Shown here: one piece after another, positions 35,220 through 42,113 of the stretch
Numbering within the stretch: the first letter of the stretch is position 1
Layout: each line of letters opens with the position of its first letter
Source of the DNA: Micromonospora sp. WMMD1155
Lineage (GTDB): Bacteria > Actinomycetota > Actinomycetes > Mycobacteriales > Micromonosporaceae
Length of the DNA: 64,000 bases
NCBI RefSeq assembly: GCF_029581275.1
Contig: NZ_CP120742.1
Span: forward strand, 4,340,501-4,404,500
Direction of reading: 5' to 3'
Position numbers and translations under genes: made by a program
Notes under the pieces: model-generated
The model's input: only the letters and a program-made list of their open reading frames with translations
The model's database searches: none
What the model was told of the DNA's origin: nothing

Positions 35220-35309
35220 GCGCCCCGGGGACGGGCGGTGGGAGCGAGACGGTTGCCAGGCGGTTACTCGACCGGTTTGCCACCTCCGGCCTCCGGGAAG
35301 AACTGGCTC

Positions 35310-35486
35310 ATGTCTATCTGGAGCCGGTTCACGAAGAGGCGCAGGGAGAAGATCGAACAGCAGCGTTCCGAGGCTGTGGCCAGGGCGATGGCTCGTGGCG
35401 CCACCCCGGAGGAGGCGGCGGCCGCCGGAGAACGCGCCGCGCGCGGCAACACCGCCACCACCATGATGGGCGCCATCAACACCTGA
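35310..35486 (+). CDS. Small charged hypothetical protein
   Basis: Protein of 58 residues starting MSIWSRFTKRRREKIEQQ, mostly one charged helix rich in Arg, Glu and Ala, with no membrane segment; not recognised. The ATG at 35310 follows a GGGAAG site. It ends seven bases before a strong terminator, which supports it being a transcribed gene. Confidence 0.6.
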   Translation: MSIWSRFTKRRREKIEQQRSEAVARAMARGATPEEAAAAGERAARGNTATTMMGAINT

Positions 35487-35492
35487 TCCGTC

Positions 35493-35525
35493 GGTGCGAC
35501 CGGGACGAGCCGTCCCGGTCGCACC
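35493..35525 (+). terminator. Terminator hairpin
   Basis: Perfect 15-bp stem GGTGCGACCGGGACG (35493-35507) with its complement at 35511-35525, around an AGC loop, seven bases after the small gene ending at 35486. Confidence 0.8.
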
Positions 35526-35614
35526 CGGGCCGTTCGTCGGAGAGTCGATCGCTGCCCCGGCTACGGGATTGGGGCTCTTCGAGCCACCGAATGAGACGTG
35601 GTGCGTTGCGGCGG

Positions 35615-35806
35615 TTAGGGCCGCTCGGTGACCTGGGCGACGAAGGCGGCCCAGGCCGCTGGGGCGAAGGTCAAGGACGGGCCAGCGGCGTCTTTCGAGT
35701 CACGGACAGCCACGAGACCGGGCAGGTTGCTTGCCACCTCGACGCAGTTCCCGCCGCTCGCGCCGCTGCGGGTGGACTTGCGCCACCGGGCGTTACTGAG
35801 GTCCAT
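35615..35806 (-). CDS. DUF397 domain protein
   Basis: Protein of 63 residues of the DUF397 family: ARWRKSTRSGASGGNCVEVA, then VAVRDSKDAAGPSLTFAPAAWAAF in parts. The ATG at 35806 is five bases after GGGAG; an in-frame TTG four codons earlier is less likely. It overlaps the end of the XRE/DUF5753 gene by 14 bases, the standard pairing seen in Streptomyces whiJ/abaA/bldB-type clusters, where the small protein modulates the DNA-binding partner. That role is inferred here. Confidence 0.9.
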   Translation of the reverse strand: MDLSNARWRKSTRSGASGGNCVEVASNLPGLVAVRDSKDAAGPSLTFAPAAWAAFVAQVTERP

Positions 35807-36599
35807 GATGGCTCCCAACTTCCTTCAGCAGGTCGATGGACTGCCGGCGAGGTAGCGCCTCGTTCCGGACGCTCTCCCACCTTGCCTGAAGCGTAGCCAC
35901 CTCATCGTCCTTGTCGATGACCTCCCCGCCAAGCTGGTTTTCGAGGTGGCCGACCCACACGCCCTCGCTGGACCGAGCCAGCGCGAACGGTCCGGACAGC
36001 CCGATGTGCAGGCCGCTCGCGATCGGGATGACATGGACGTGAACGTGCGGAAGTTCGGCCATCGCGACCAGGTGGGCGACCTGCTGGGCCATGATCCCGC
36101 CGAGGCCGTCGCCCGTTCGACGTATCGCGGCTTCGTCCAGCACGGCGACAAACTGTGGGCGGTGCTGTCCGGTGAGGATCGCTTGCCGGTTCATTCGCGC
36201 CTCAACCCGCTGCTCGACCTCCTCGTCGGTGAGGGTTTCCACGGTTCGCAGGACCGTGCGAGCGTAGTGCTCCACCTGTAGGAGGCCGGGGATCAGGTTG
36301 GGTTCGAAGTAGCGAAGCTGCGTCGCGCCCCGTTCCGCGTCCAGCCAGGGCAGGAACCACGACGGCGCGCCGAACTTCGTCGCCAGGCGCTCGAAGAGTC
36401 CGCCGTTCTTCAACGCCCGATCAGCGCCCTTGATGAAGTCGATCGTCAGCGCCCGGGTGCCGCTCTCCACGGCGCTGACGTGTGAGGCGCTGAAGCCCGC
36501 CGCCCGGCCGAACGACTCCTGCGTCATCCCGGACGCCCCGCGAGCGCGGCGGATCTCGCTCACGACGAAGTCCGCGAGTGGACTCGGCACGTCAGCCAT
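35793..36599 (-). CDS. XRE-family regulator with DUF5753 sensor domain
   Basis: Regulator of 268 residues. HTH at about 13-65 (MTQESFGRAAGFSASHVSAVE, split around the recognition helix, then FIKGADRAL). The DUF5753 domain follows: RYFEPNLIPGLLQVEHYART, VEARMNRQAILT, and a C-terminal part ending SIDLLKEVGSHHG. WhiJ-type actinomycete regulator paired with the overlapping DUF397 gene. It diverges from a set of three tiny coupled genes that may be part of the same module. Confidence 0.9.
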   Translation of the reverse strand: MADVPSPLADFVVSEIRRARGASGMTQESFGRAAGFSASHVSAVESGTRALTIDFIKGADRALKNGGLFERLATKFGAPSWFLPWLDAERGATQLRYFEPNLIPGLLQVEHYARTVLRTVETLTDEEVEQRVEARMNRQAILTGQHRPQFVAVLDEAAIRRTGDGLGGIMAQQVAHLVAMAELPHVHVHVIPIASGLHIGLSGPFALARSSEGVWVGHLENQLGGEVIDKDDEVATLQARWESVRNEALPRRQSIDLLKEVGSHHGPQ

Positions 36600-36840
36600 T
36601 CAACGCTCCTCACATCGGAGATCGACTACCCGAGGTGCCACACGCCTCGGGCCGGTCCGGCCAGCTCCGGCCCGGACGCCTGGAACGCCTTCCGAGCGTA
36701 GTGGTCTCCACAGCAGAGTGTCACCAGGCGGCGCGGCTGGTAGGACCACGAGACCGGCGGTCGCGTTCGTAGCGGGGCCGCTTCCGATGGGCGAGCACTC
36801 ACGGGAGCGGCCCCCTCCCAACGGCACCGAGGGGGAGAGC

Positions 36841-36933
36841 GTGCCCGACGACAAGCCCGAGAGGCCCGAGCCGAAACCAGCGAGCCGACCGCAGGCGAGC
36901 CGCGCTGTCGCGTACCCCTGGGGGTTGCGGTGA
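36841..36933 (+). CDS. Possible 30-residue Pro/Lys-rich leader protein
   Basis: Short frame MPDDKPERPEPKPASRPQA... ending YPWGLR. Its GTG at 36841 follows AGGGGGAGAGC and its stop overlaps the next GTG by four bases, exactly like the genes behind it, so it may be real or may serve to couple translation of the next gene. Too short for homology. Confidence 0.4.
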   Translation: MPDDKPERPEPKPASRPQASRAVAYPWGLR

Positions 36934-37190
36934 TCGGGACGATGACGGCCGGTGACGTGGTCTACCTGAGCACCGCGGCGAGTGTGCAGTTCCTGCGCCC
37001 GATCTTCGTGCGCGTCATCCGCGAGTTGCCGGAGCGGCACACGTACCACGGTTGGGTCTGGATCGAGGGTTACCAGCTGAACGCGGCGGGCGACGCGGTC
37101 GCGCGGCGCGAGTTGTTCGTGATGCGGGCGGGCGTGCGGACGCAGGCCCTGCCGACCGAACGCCGTCGGCGTCCGGTGCGGGTCGGATGA
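36930..37190 (+). CDS. Small conserved hypothetical protein
   Basis: Protein of 86 residues, not assigned to a function: GDVVYLSTAASVQFLRPIFV, then YHGWVWIEGYQL and a basic tail (ERRRRPVRV). The fold looks like a small beta barrel. GTG start at 36930 overlaps the 30-residue frame and its stop overlaps the next ATG (ATGA), so three genes form a coupled set facing the XRE/DUF397 pair. Confidence 0.65.
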   Translation: MIGTMTAGDVVYLSTAASVQFLRPIFVRVIRELPERHTYHGWVWIEGYQLNAAGDAVARRELFVMRAGVRTQALPTERRRRPVRVG

Positions 37191-37444
37191 CCCCGCACCT
37201 GCCGATGCGCCCGGCGTGGTTGTGCCGCAACTGCGCCGCGCCCTGGCCGTGCGGTCCGGCTCGGCTCGACCTGGCGGCCGAGTTCTACGGTCATTCGATC
37301 GCGCTGGCGTTCTACCTGGCCGCGTCGATGCAGGAGGCGATCGACGACGGGTACGGGCTGGGGCTGCGCCCGGACCTGGCCGCGCTGCACGCCCGGTTCC
37401 TCGGGTGGCTGTCGCTGGCCCGGCGGCCTCGACGTTGGACCTGA
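37187..37444 (+). CDS. Small Cys-containing hypothetical protein
   Basis: Protein of 85 residues with an N-terminal CRNCAAPWPCGPAR motif (CxxC plus a third Cys, possibly metal binding) followed by a helical region AEFYGHSIALAFYLAASMQEA and LHARFLGWLSLARR. Similar small proteins recur beside XRE/DUF397 modules in Micromonospora-type genomes, sometimes named flavin reductase without support. ATG overlaps the previous stop. A strong terminator follows two bases after the stop. Confidence 0.65.
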   Translation: MTPHLPMRPAWLCRNCAAPWPCGPARLDLAAEFYGHSIALAFYLAASMQEAIDDGYGLGLRPDLAALHARFLGWLSLARRPRRWT

Positions 37445-37445
37445 G

Positions 37446-37483
37446 GACACCGGCCGGGTGGGTCACCCTACCCGGCCGGTGTC
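37446..37483 (+). terminator. Terminator hairpin after the three-gene set
   Basis: 14-bp perfect stem GACACCGGCCGGGT (37446-37459) with its complement at 37470-37483 and a partly pairing 10-base loop. It stops the rightward set and may also end leftward transcription through the CBM remnant at 37499. Confidence 0.8.
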
Positions 37484-37498
37484 TTGATCCCTGGAACC

Positions 37499-37741
37499 TC
37501 AGTGCTTCTTGAACACCGGCATGGTGTCCAGCGTGGTGGTGATGGTCTGCGTGGTGCCGCCCCGGTACGTCTTGCCGCTGGCCAGGCTCCAGGTGTCCCA
37601 GTTCGTGGTGGGCGGCATGGTCAGCGTGCGACCGGCGTCGCCGTCGACCCGCACCGTCAGGGTGCGGGCGTTCTGGCCGTCGCCGCCGGTGCTGTTGGCG
37701 TAGCGGACGGTGAGCTGCTTCGTGCCGTCTTCCGGCTCTCT
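37499..37741 (-). pseudogene. 3' remnant of a carbohydrate-binding (CBM6/35-like) protein gene
   Basis: On the minus strand an open frame without any start encodes the end of a beta-sandwich carbohydrate-binding module: KQLTVRYANSTGGDGQ, RTLTVRVDG, then PTTNWDTWSLASGKTYRGG and QTITTTLDT before the TGA. This is the order of the last strands of CBM6/35-type domains of secreted glycosidases. About 80 codons are left; the catalytic part, signal peptide and promoter are gone, and a MerR-type promoter for the next gene now occupies the upstream side. Called a decayed gene. Confidence 0.6.
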
Positions 37742-37794
37742 TTCGCCGCCTGCCGCACCCGTATGGCAGGCGCACCGCTGTGAGGCTCTCGGGC

Positions 37795-37826
37795 TTGCAA
37801 CCGATACGTAGGTACGGGCTTACCGT
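37795..37826 (+). promoter_or_regulatory. MerR-type promoter with long spacer
   Basis: TTGCAA (37795-37800) and TTACCG or TACCGT (37820-37826) are separated by 19 or 20 bases rather than 17, the hallmark of promoters that MerR-family proteins activate by DNA twisting. The spacer contains CGATACGTAGGTACGG, a roughly dyad sequence. It lies just before the ATG at 37833 of an operon whose second gene encodes a MerR protein. Confidence 0.6.
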
Positions 37827-37832
37827 CGGGCT

Positions 37833-38186
37833 ATGAGTGACCACATCGCGACGGACGACGCCTGGGTGCCGGAGGACTGCACCCTGCCGACGGCTGAGCG
37901 GCCGCTGCGGCTCGCCGAGTTCGACCAGTTCTTCGCGGAGGCCGTGCGCGGCCTCGATCGGCTGTCGGCCCAGCATCTGCGGTTCCATCTCGACGGCGGT
38001 ACGCAGGTCGAAGAGGCGGCGCGGGACCTGACAACCCGGGAGTCGTCCTGCTGCTCGTTCTTCACCTTCGGCCTCTCCCGGCCTGACGGGAAGTCGCTGT
38101 TACTGGACGTTCGGGTGCCGGCGGCCCACGTCGACGTGCTCGACGCCCTCGTCAAGCGGGCCGTGTCTGTTCGGGACCATCGGTGA
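37833..38186 (+). CDS. Conserved hypothetical protein, MerR-associated
   Basis: Cytosolic protein of 117 residues, helical then beta-rich, with a conserved core PLRLAEFDQFF and RDLTTRESSCCSFFTFGL containing a Cys-Cys pair. It is often found directly before MerR regulators in actinobacteria, so it may bind the same metal or thiol signal; function unproven. ATG at 37833. It overlaps the MerR gene by four bases (GTGA). Confidence 0.75.
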   Translation: MSDHIATDDAWVPEDCTLPTAERPLRLAEFDQFFAEAVRGLDRLSAQHLRFHLDGGTQVEEAARDLTTRESSCCSFFTFGLSRPDGKSLLLDVRVPAAHVDVLDALVKRAVSVRDHR

Positions 38187-38590
38187 CCGGACCGGGACTG
38201 CGCAGCGGGCAACTGGCCGACGCGGCCGGAGTCAACCAGCAGACGCTGCGCTACTACGAGCGTCGGGGCCTGCTCGATCCGCCGCAGCGGTCACCGGGCG
38301 GGCACCGGCTCTACCCGACCGAGACGGTCACCCTGCTGCGAGTCATCAAGACCGCGCAACGTCTGGGTTTCACTCTCAACGAGGTCGCCGACCTGCTCGA
38401 CGCCGTCCGGAATCGGCGGTCCGGCGCTGGTCTACAGGCACGTGCCAGCGACAAGCTGATCGAGGTAGAGCAGAAGCGGGCGGACCTGACCGTCACCCGC
38501 GACACCCTGCGGGCCGCCATCTCGGCCGGTTGCGACGACCTGATCGCCTGCGCCGGGACCTCCTGCTGCCCGCTGCCCTTCGCCGAGTGA
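38183..38590 (+). CDS. MerR-family transcriptional regulator, probable metal sensor
   Basis: Regulator of 135 residues: MerR HTH (LADAAGVNQQTLRYYERRGLL), the wing motif SPGGHRLYP, a dimerising helix (about 80-110) and a Cys-rich C-terminus DDLIACAGTSCCPLPF. The cysteine pattern suggests a thiophilic metal such as mercury as effector, but no reductase or transport genes follow, so the signal is uncertain. It probably acts on its own operon promoter at 37795. Confidence 0.88.
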   Translation: MTGPGLRSGQLADAAGVNQQTLRYYERRGLLDPPQRSPGGHRLYPTETVTLLRVIKTAQRLGFTLNEVADLLDAVRNRRSGAGLQARASDKLIEVEQKRADLTVTRDTLRAAISAGCDDLIACAGTSCCPLPFAE

Positions 38591-38804
38591 ACGGATCGAA
38601 GGTCGATCGCGCGCCGGTTCACCGCCGCGCGTTGACCCGGCAGACACGAGCCGCCCACCAGACGGCCCCGAACGTGGCCGGGTGTGCTCGAACTCAAACG
38701 AAGGGCAAGGAGTCAGCAACGGGTCACCAACCGTCATCAGTCTGTGACGTGGGCGGGGTCGGAGATTGACGTGGTGCTGCGACCGTCGGGGTGTGGCGAT
38801 TCAG

Positions 38805-39335
38805 ATGCTGATGAAGGCGCGGCGGATCAGCGCTTCGCTGATCGTTGCGATGCTCGTGCTGGCCGGGGCGACCGGTTGCACTCCTGTGATCAAGGCCGTC
38901 ACCGGCCTGACCGTGGACGCCGACGGTCAGCCCTTCGCGGTTCTGTCCTGGTGCGCGGACCGACCACCAGGCAGCGTCATCCTCCTTGCCGAGAAACGCT
39001 CGGTCTCGCCCTCGCCGTCCGGCACGGTGGCCTCCCAGAGTCAGCCCTCCTGGATGCGACAACGGTATGCCGTGCCGCGTGCCGCCACCTCGCCGACCGG
39101 GGTGCGCCTGGAGGGGTTCCCACCTGATCCGGCCCCTGACCCGGACGAGGCCTTCCGGATGTACGGAGTCGCCGATGACAGCAGCTTCACCTCGCACGCG
39201 GTGAGCTTCCGGTTCGCTGAGGTGGCGGACCTGCGGCCCGGATCTGTTCTGATCACCGAGGTCGTGGACAACCTCGACGAGCAGCGGACCGTGTCCATGG
39301 AGGAGTTCGCGAGCCTCGCAAAGGACGAATGCTGA
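38805..39335 (+). CDS. Putative lipoprotein or secreted protein
   Basis: Protein of about 176 residues, function unknown. The signal region is KARRISASLIVAMLVLAGATGC, whose Cys could be lipidated although the lipobox (ATGC) is weak. The mature part has no known domain; it contains VLSWCADRPPGSVIL and FRFAEVADLRPGSV. ATG at 38805 is preferred over the GTG at 38793 because it gives a cleaner signal peptide; a second ATG is at 38811. Confidence 0.6.
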   Translation: MLMKARRISASLIVAMLVLAGATGCTPVIKAVTGLTVDADGQPFAVLSWCADRPPGSVILLAEKRSVSPSPSGTVASQSQPSWMRQRYAVPRAATSPTGVRLEGFPPDPAPDPDEAFRMYGVADDSSFTSHAVSFRFAEVADLRPGSVLITEVVDNLDEQRTVSMEEFASLAKDEC

Positions 39336-39458
39336 CCAGTGCTGATGGGCCGTGGCGCTCGGACCGTCTCTGCGCGGTGGTCGCCGGCTCGGCCCGCCGC
39401 CGACTCGCGGGCGCACGGCGTGCGAGCCGTTACGAGCCGGAGTCCTCGGCGTATCGGG

Positions 39459-40382
39459 TCAGCAGCGCGCGCTGCCGAGCGGGGCGGGCCCGGCGAGCGC
39501 TTCGACTGTCGCCGTCGGCGCGGGCGAGGGCGGGGCGGCGCTCGGTGAGGACGGGGCCGAGGGCGAGGCCGGGGGAGACGGCGAGGGTGAGCTGCTCGGC
39601 GTGGCCGGGCTGACGAGGGACACCGTGCTGCGTTGCACCTGCTTGGTGACCATCCGGATGCCGGTGGCGGTCGCCCGGTGCCCGTACACGTCGGTGACCT
39701 TGATGCTGAACGGCCCGGGGCCGAGCCCACCCTCGACGGTCCAGTAGTTGTCGGTCTGGCGGATCGCCTTGCGGAAGCCGCCGCTGGTCCCCTTCGCCTC
39801 GACCGAGCGCAGCGGGTTGCCGTGGTTGCCGACCTGGACGGCGAACCACCACTGCGAGGCGCCGCCCTTGATCCGGAAGGTGAGCCCGCCGTCGAGCGGC
39901 GGGTTGAGTGCCGCCCGGTACGTCACTGACGCGATGCCCTGCGACCGGTCGGCGATCCGGGTGAACGCCTCGGTGGAGAGGTCGATCTTCGTCGGCCCGC
40001 AGCCGCCGCACTGGTCCATGACCATGACCCGGACGGTGCCCTTCGGGCCGGTCACGTCCAGGTAGCTGCCGCAGGCCGCTCCCTTCGAGTACTGCGACGA
40101 GCCGAGGGCCACGTAGAGCCGGTCCGCGGGCGGGCCGGGAAAGGAGCAGTTGCCACCGGAGCGACCCGCGTCGTAGAAGCTGGCCTTTCCCTTGTGGACG
40201 GTGTTCCCCGACGGGGGCGCGGCGCAGGCCGGGGTGGCGCCGCCGCGTACGGCGAGGGTGATGCCGAGGGTGGCGGCCAGGGCGGTGAGGCCGGCGCCGA
40301 CCAGCCAGTGCCGGGTCCGCCGACTCATCCGGGGTGTGCTGGCCGGGGTGTCGTTCTCGGGGTCCGTGCCTGGTGCCGTCAC
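39459..40382 (-). CDS. Secreted expansin-like protein (EXLX1 type)
   Basis: Secreted protein of 307 residues that would loosen plant-type cell walls without hydrolysis. A signal anchor (HWLVGAGLTALAATLGITLAV) precedes domain 1, a double-psi barrel with KGKASFYDAGRSGGNCSFPG (in parts), MDQCGGCGPTKIDLSTEAF (the catalytic-site Asp) and domain 2, a CBM63-like sandwich with WWFAVQVGNHGNPLRSV. The C-terminal 50 residues are Pro/Ser-rich. No cellulase gene is close, though a carbohydrate-binding remnant lies 2 kb away. Substrate binding is by family resemblance. Confidence 0.8.
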   Translation of the reverse strand: MTAPGTDPENDTPASTPRMSRRTRHWLVGAGLTALAATLGITLAVRGGATPACAAPPSGNTVHKGKASFYDAGRSGGNCSFPGPPADRLYVALGSSQYSKGAACGSYLDVTGPKGTVRVMVMDQCGGCGPTKIDLSTEAFTRIADRSQGIASVTYRAALNPPLDGGLTFRIKGGASQWWFAVQVGNHGNPLRSVEAKGTSGGFRKAIRQTDNYWTVEGGLGPGPFSIKVTDVYGHRATATGIRMVTKQVQRSTVSLVSPATPSSSPSPSPPASPSAPSSPSAAPPSPAPTATVEALAGPAPLGSARC

Positions 40383-40426
40383 GGCGCCTGATGTTGCCGC
40401 ACCGGGCTACGGTCACGCAAAGACGG

Positions 40427-41029
40427 TCACTCGCCGGGTCTACGGGGTCGCAACCCGTCAAGGGCGGTGGTGACGACCTGGTCGGCGTACTCGGTGGTGA
40501 GCGGACCGCTGCGGTAGAGCCACCTGTTCAGCACCGGCCCCCAGATCAGGTCCACCGCCACGTCGAGGTCGAGGTCGTCGGCGAGTTGCCCGGCCTGCTG
40601 GGCACTGCGAAGGCGTTGCCGTTTGGCCTCCCGCAACGGCCCGTCCAACCGTTGCGCGTACGCGGCTGCCAACTCGGGGTCGAGCGTTATCTCGGTGGCG
40701 AGGGCGCGCATCGGTTGCTCGTACCGGGGATCGTTCATCTCCTCGACGGTGGCGCGGAGCACCAGGCTGAGGTCCGCGGCCAGGTCACCGGTGTCCGGCA
40801 ACGTCGGTGGCTCGCCCTCGGTGCCCTCGCTGAGCAGGAGGAAGGCGTCGAAGATGACCGCGCCCTTCGACGGCCACCAGCGGTAGATGGTCTGCTTGCC
40901 GACCCCGGCCCGGGTGGCGATGCCCTCGATGCTGACCTTCGCGTACCCGATCTCCTGGAGCAGGTCGAAGGCCGCGGTGAGGATGGCGCGCCGTGACGTC
41001 TCGTTGCGGCGGGCCGTGTTGGGCGTCAT
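40427..41029 (-). CDS. TetR/AcrR-family repressor
   Basis: Repressor of 200 residues. The N-terminal HTH reads ILTAAFDLLQEIGYAKVSIEG, ATRAGVGKQTIYRWWPSKGA (both split), then an all-helical ligand domain. It diverges from an SDR oxidoreductase gene and the 125-bp gap holds two identical operator palindromes flanking the SDR promoter, so it very likely represses that gene and itself. The inducing ligand is unknown. Confidence 0.9.
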   Translation of the reverse strand: MTPNTARRNETSRRAILTAAFDLLQEIGYAKVSIEGIATRAGVGKQTIYRWWPSKGAVIFDAFLLLSEGTEGEPPTLPDTGDLAADLSLVLRATVEEMNDPRYEQPMRALATEITLDPELAAAYAQRLDGPLREAKRQRLRSAQQAGQLADDLDLDVAVDLIWGPVLNRWLYRSGPLTTEYADQVVTTALDGLRPRRPGE

Positions 41030-41048
41030 GGCCCGAGACGATACCAGC

Positions 41049-41069
41049 GACGAGACGGACCGTCTCGTC
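41049..41069. promoter_or_regulatory. TetR operator O1
   Basis: Perfect 21-bp palindrome centred on A41059; its core is CGAGACGGACCGTCTCG. It lies 20 bp before the tetR start and touches the -35 box of the SDR promoter. Confidence 0.8.
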
Positions 41070-41098
41070 TTGACGGCGGCACCACCGGGAGTTAGCCT
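41070..41098 (+). promoter_or_regulatory. Promoter of the SDR gene
   Basis: TTGACG (41070-41075), a 17-base spacer and TAGCCT (41093-41098). The two TetR operators lie immediately before and about ten bases after it, a layout suited to tight repression. Confidence 0.6.
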
Positions 41099-41108
41099 TC
41101 TGGCCGTA

Positions 41109-41127
41109 ACGAGACGGACCGTCTCGT
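41109..41127. promoter_or_regulatory. TetR operator O2
   Basis: ACGAGACGGACCGTCTCGT, the same palindrome as O1 (19 bp, perfect), near the expected transcription start of the SDR gene and 27 bp before its ATG. Confidence 0.8.
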
Positions 41128-41154
41128 CTCGCGAGAACCGATGGGGAGATTGTC

Positions 41155-41979
41155 ATGCGTACCTGGTTCATCACCGGCGCCAGCCGTGGCCTGGGCCGTG
41201 CCTTCGCCGACGCCGCCCTCGACCGGGGCGACCGGGTGGTCGCCGCGTCCCGCAGCATCGCCGCCGCCGACTTCGACGAGCGGCACGCCGACCGGCTGCT
41301 GACCCTGCCCCTCGACGTGACCGACCGGGCGGCGGTCAGCACCGCGGTGGACACCGCCGTGGCGCACTTCGGGCGGCTCGACATCGTCGTCAACAACGCC
41401 GGCACCATGTCCATGGGCATGGTCGAGGAGTTCACCGAGGCCGAGGCGCGCGCCCAGTTCGAGGTGAACTTCTTCGGCGCGCTCTGGGTCGGTCAGGCCG
41501 TGCTTCCGCACCTGCGGGCCCAGCGGTCCGGCCACATCGTGCAGGTGTCCAGCATCGCCGCGCTCGGTGGTTTCCCGAGCACCGGCATGTACAGCGCGAG
41601 CAAGTTCGCCCTGGAGGGCATGAGCGAGGCCCTGGCCATGGAGGCGGCGGCCTTCGACATCACGGTCAGCATCGTGCAGCCGGGCGGATACTGGACCGAC
41701 CTCTACACCAGCATCGCCGCCACCACCCCGTTGGAGGCGTACGCGCCACTGCGCGCCGAACTGGAACGACAGTGGGCGGAAGGCTCGGTCGACAGCGAGC
41801 CCAGGCTCGCGGCCGAAGCGTTGCTACGACTCGTCGACAGCGACGACCCGCCGCTGCGGCTCCTGCTCGGAAGCATGGTGTACGACCTCGCGTTCGACAT
41901 CTCCCGACGGCGGATGGACACCTGGGCGGGCTGGGAGCAGGTCAGTCGAGCCGCCGAGAAGGCCGTCGCAGCGCCCTGA
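41155..41979 (+). CDS. Short-chain dehydrogenase/reductase
   Basis: NAD(P)-dependent oxidoreductase of 274 residues, classical SDR. The cofactor motif TGASRGLGRAF is at about 7-17, NNAG at about 82-85, the catalytic Ser in VSSIAA near 129 and YSASK near 142-146. Regulated with the divergent TetR repressor through two operators. Substrate unknown. It is followed after 134 bp by an epoxide hydrolase gene, and both may serve detoxification; this link is inference. Confidence 0.88.
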   Translation: MRTWFITGASRGLGRAFADAALDRGDRVVAASRSIAAADFDERHADRLLTLPLDVTDRAAVSTAVDTAVAHFGRLDIVVNNAGTMSMGMVEEFTEAEARAQFEVNFFGALWVGQAVLPHLRAQRSGHIVQVSSIAALGGFPSTGMYSASKFALEGMSEALAMEAAAFDITVSIVQPGGYWTDLYTSIAATTPLEAYAPLRAELERQWAEGSVDSEPRLAAEALLRLVDSDDPPLRLLLGSMVYDLAFDISRRRMDTWAGWEQVSRAAEKAVAAP

Positions 41980-42113
41980 GCACCGTATCGCCACGGGCCG
42001 GGGGCGCACCGTTCTAGGCTCCGAATATGGCGGCGGCGTGCCCATTTCGGAAATGGCGCACAGGCGCATGAATTCTCCTCGCAGGGCGCAAACCTAGTCG
42101 GAGAGGAACCCGC

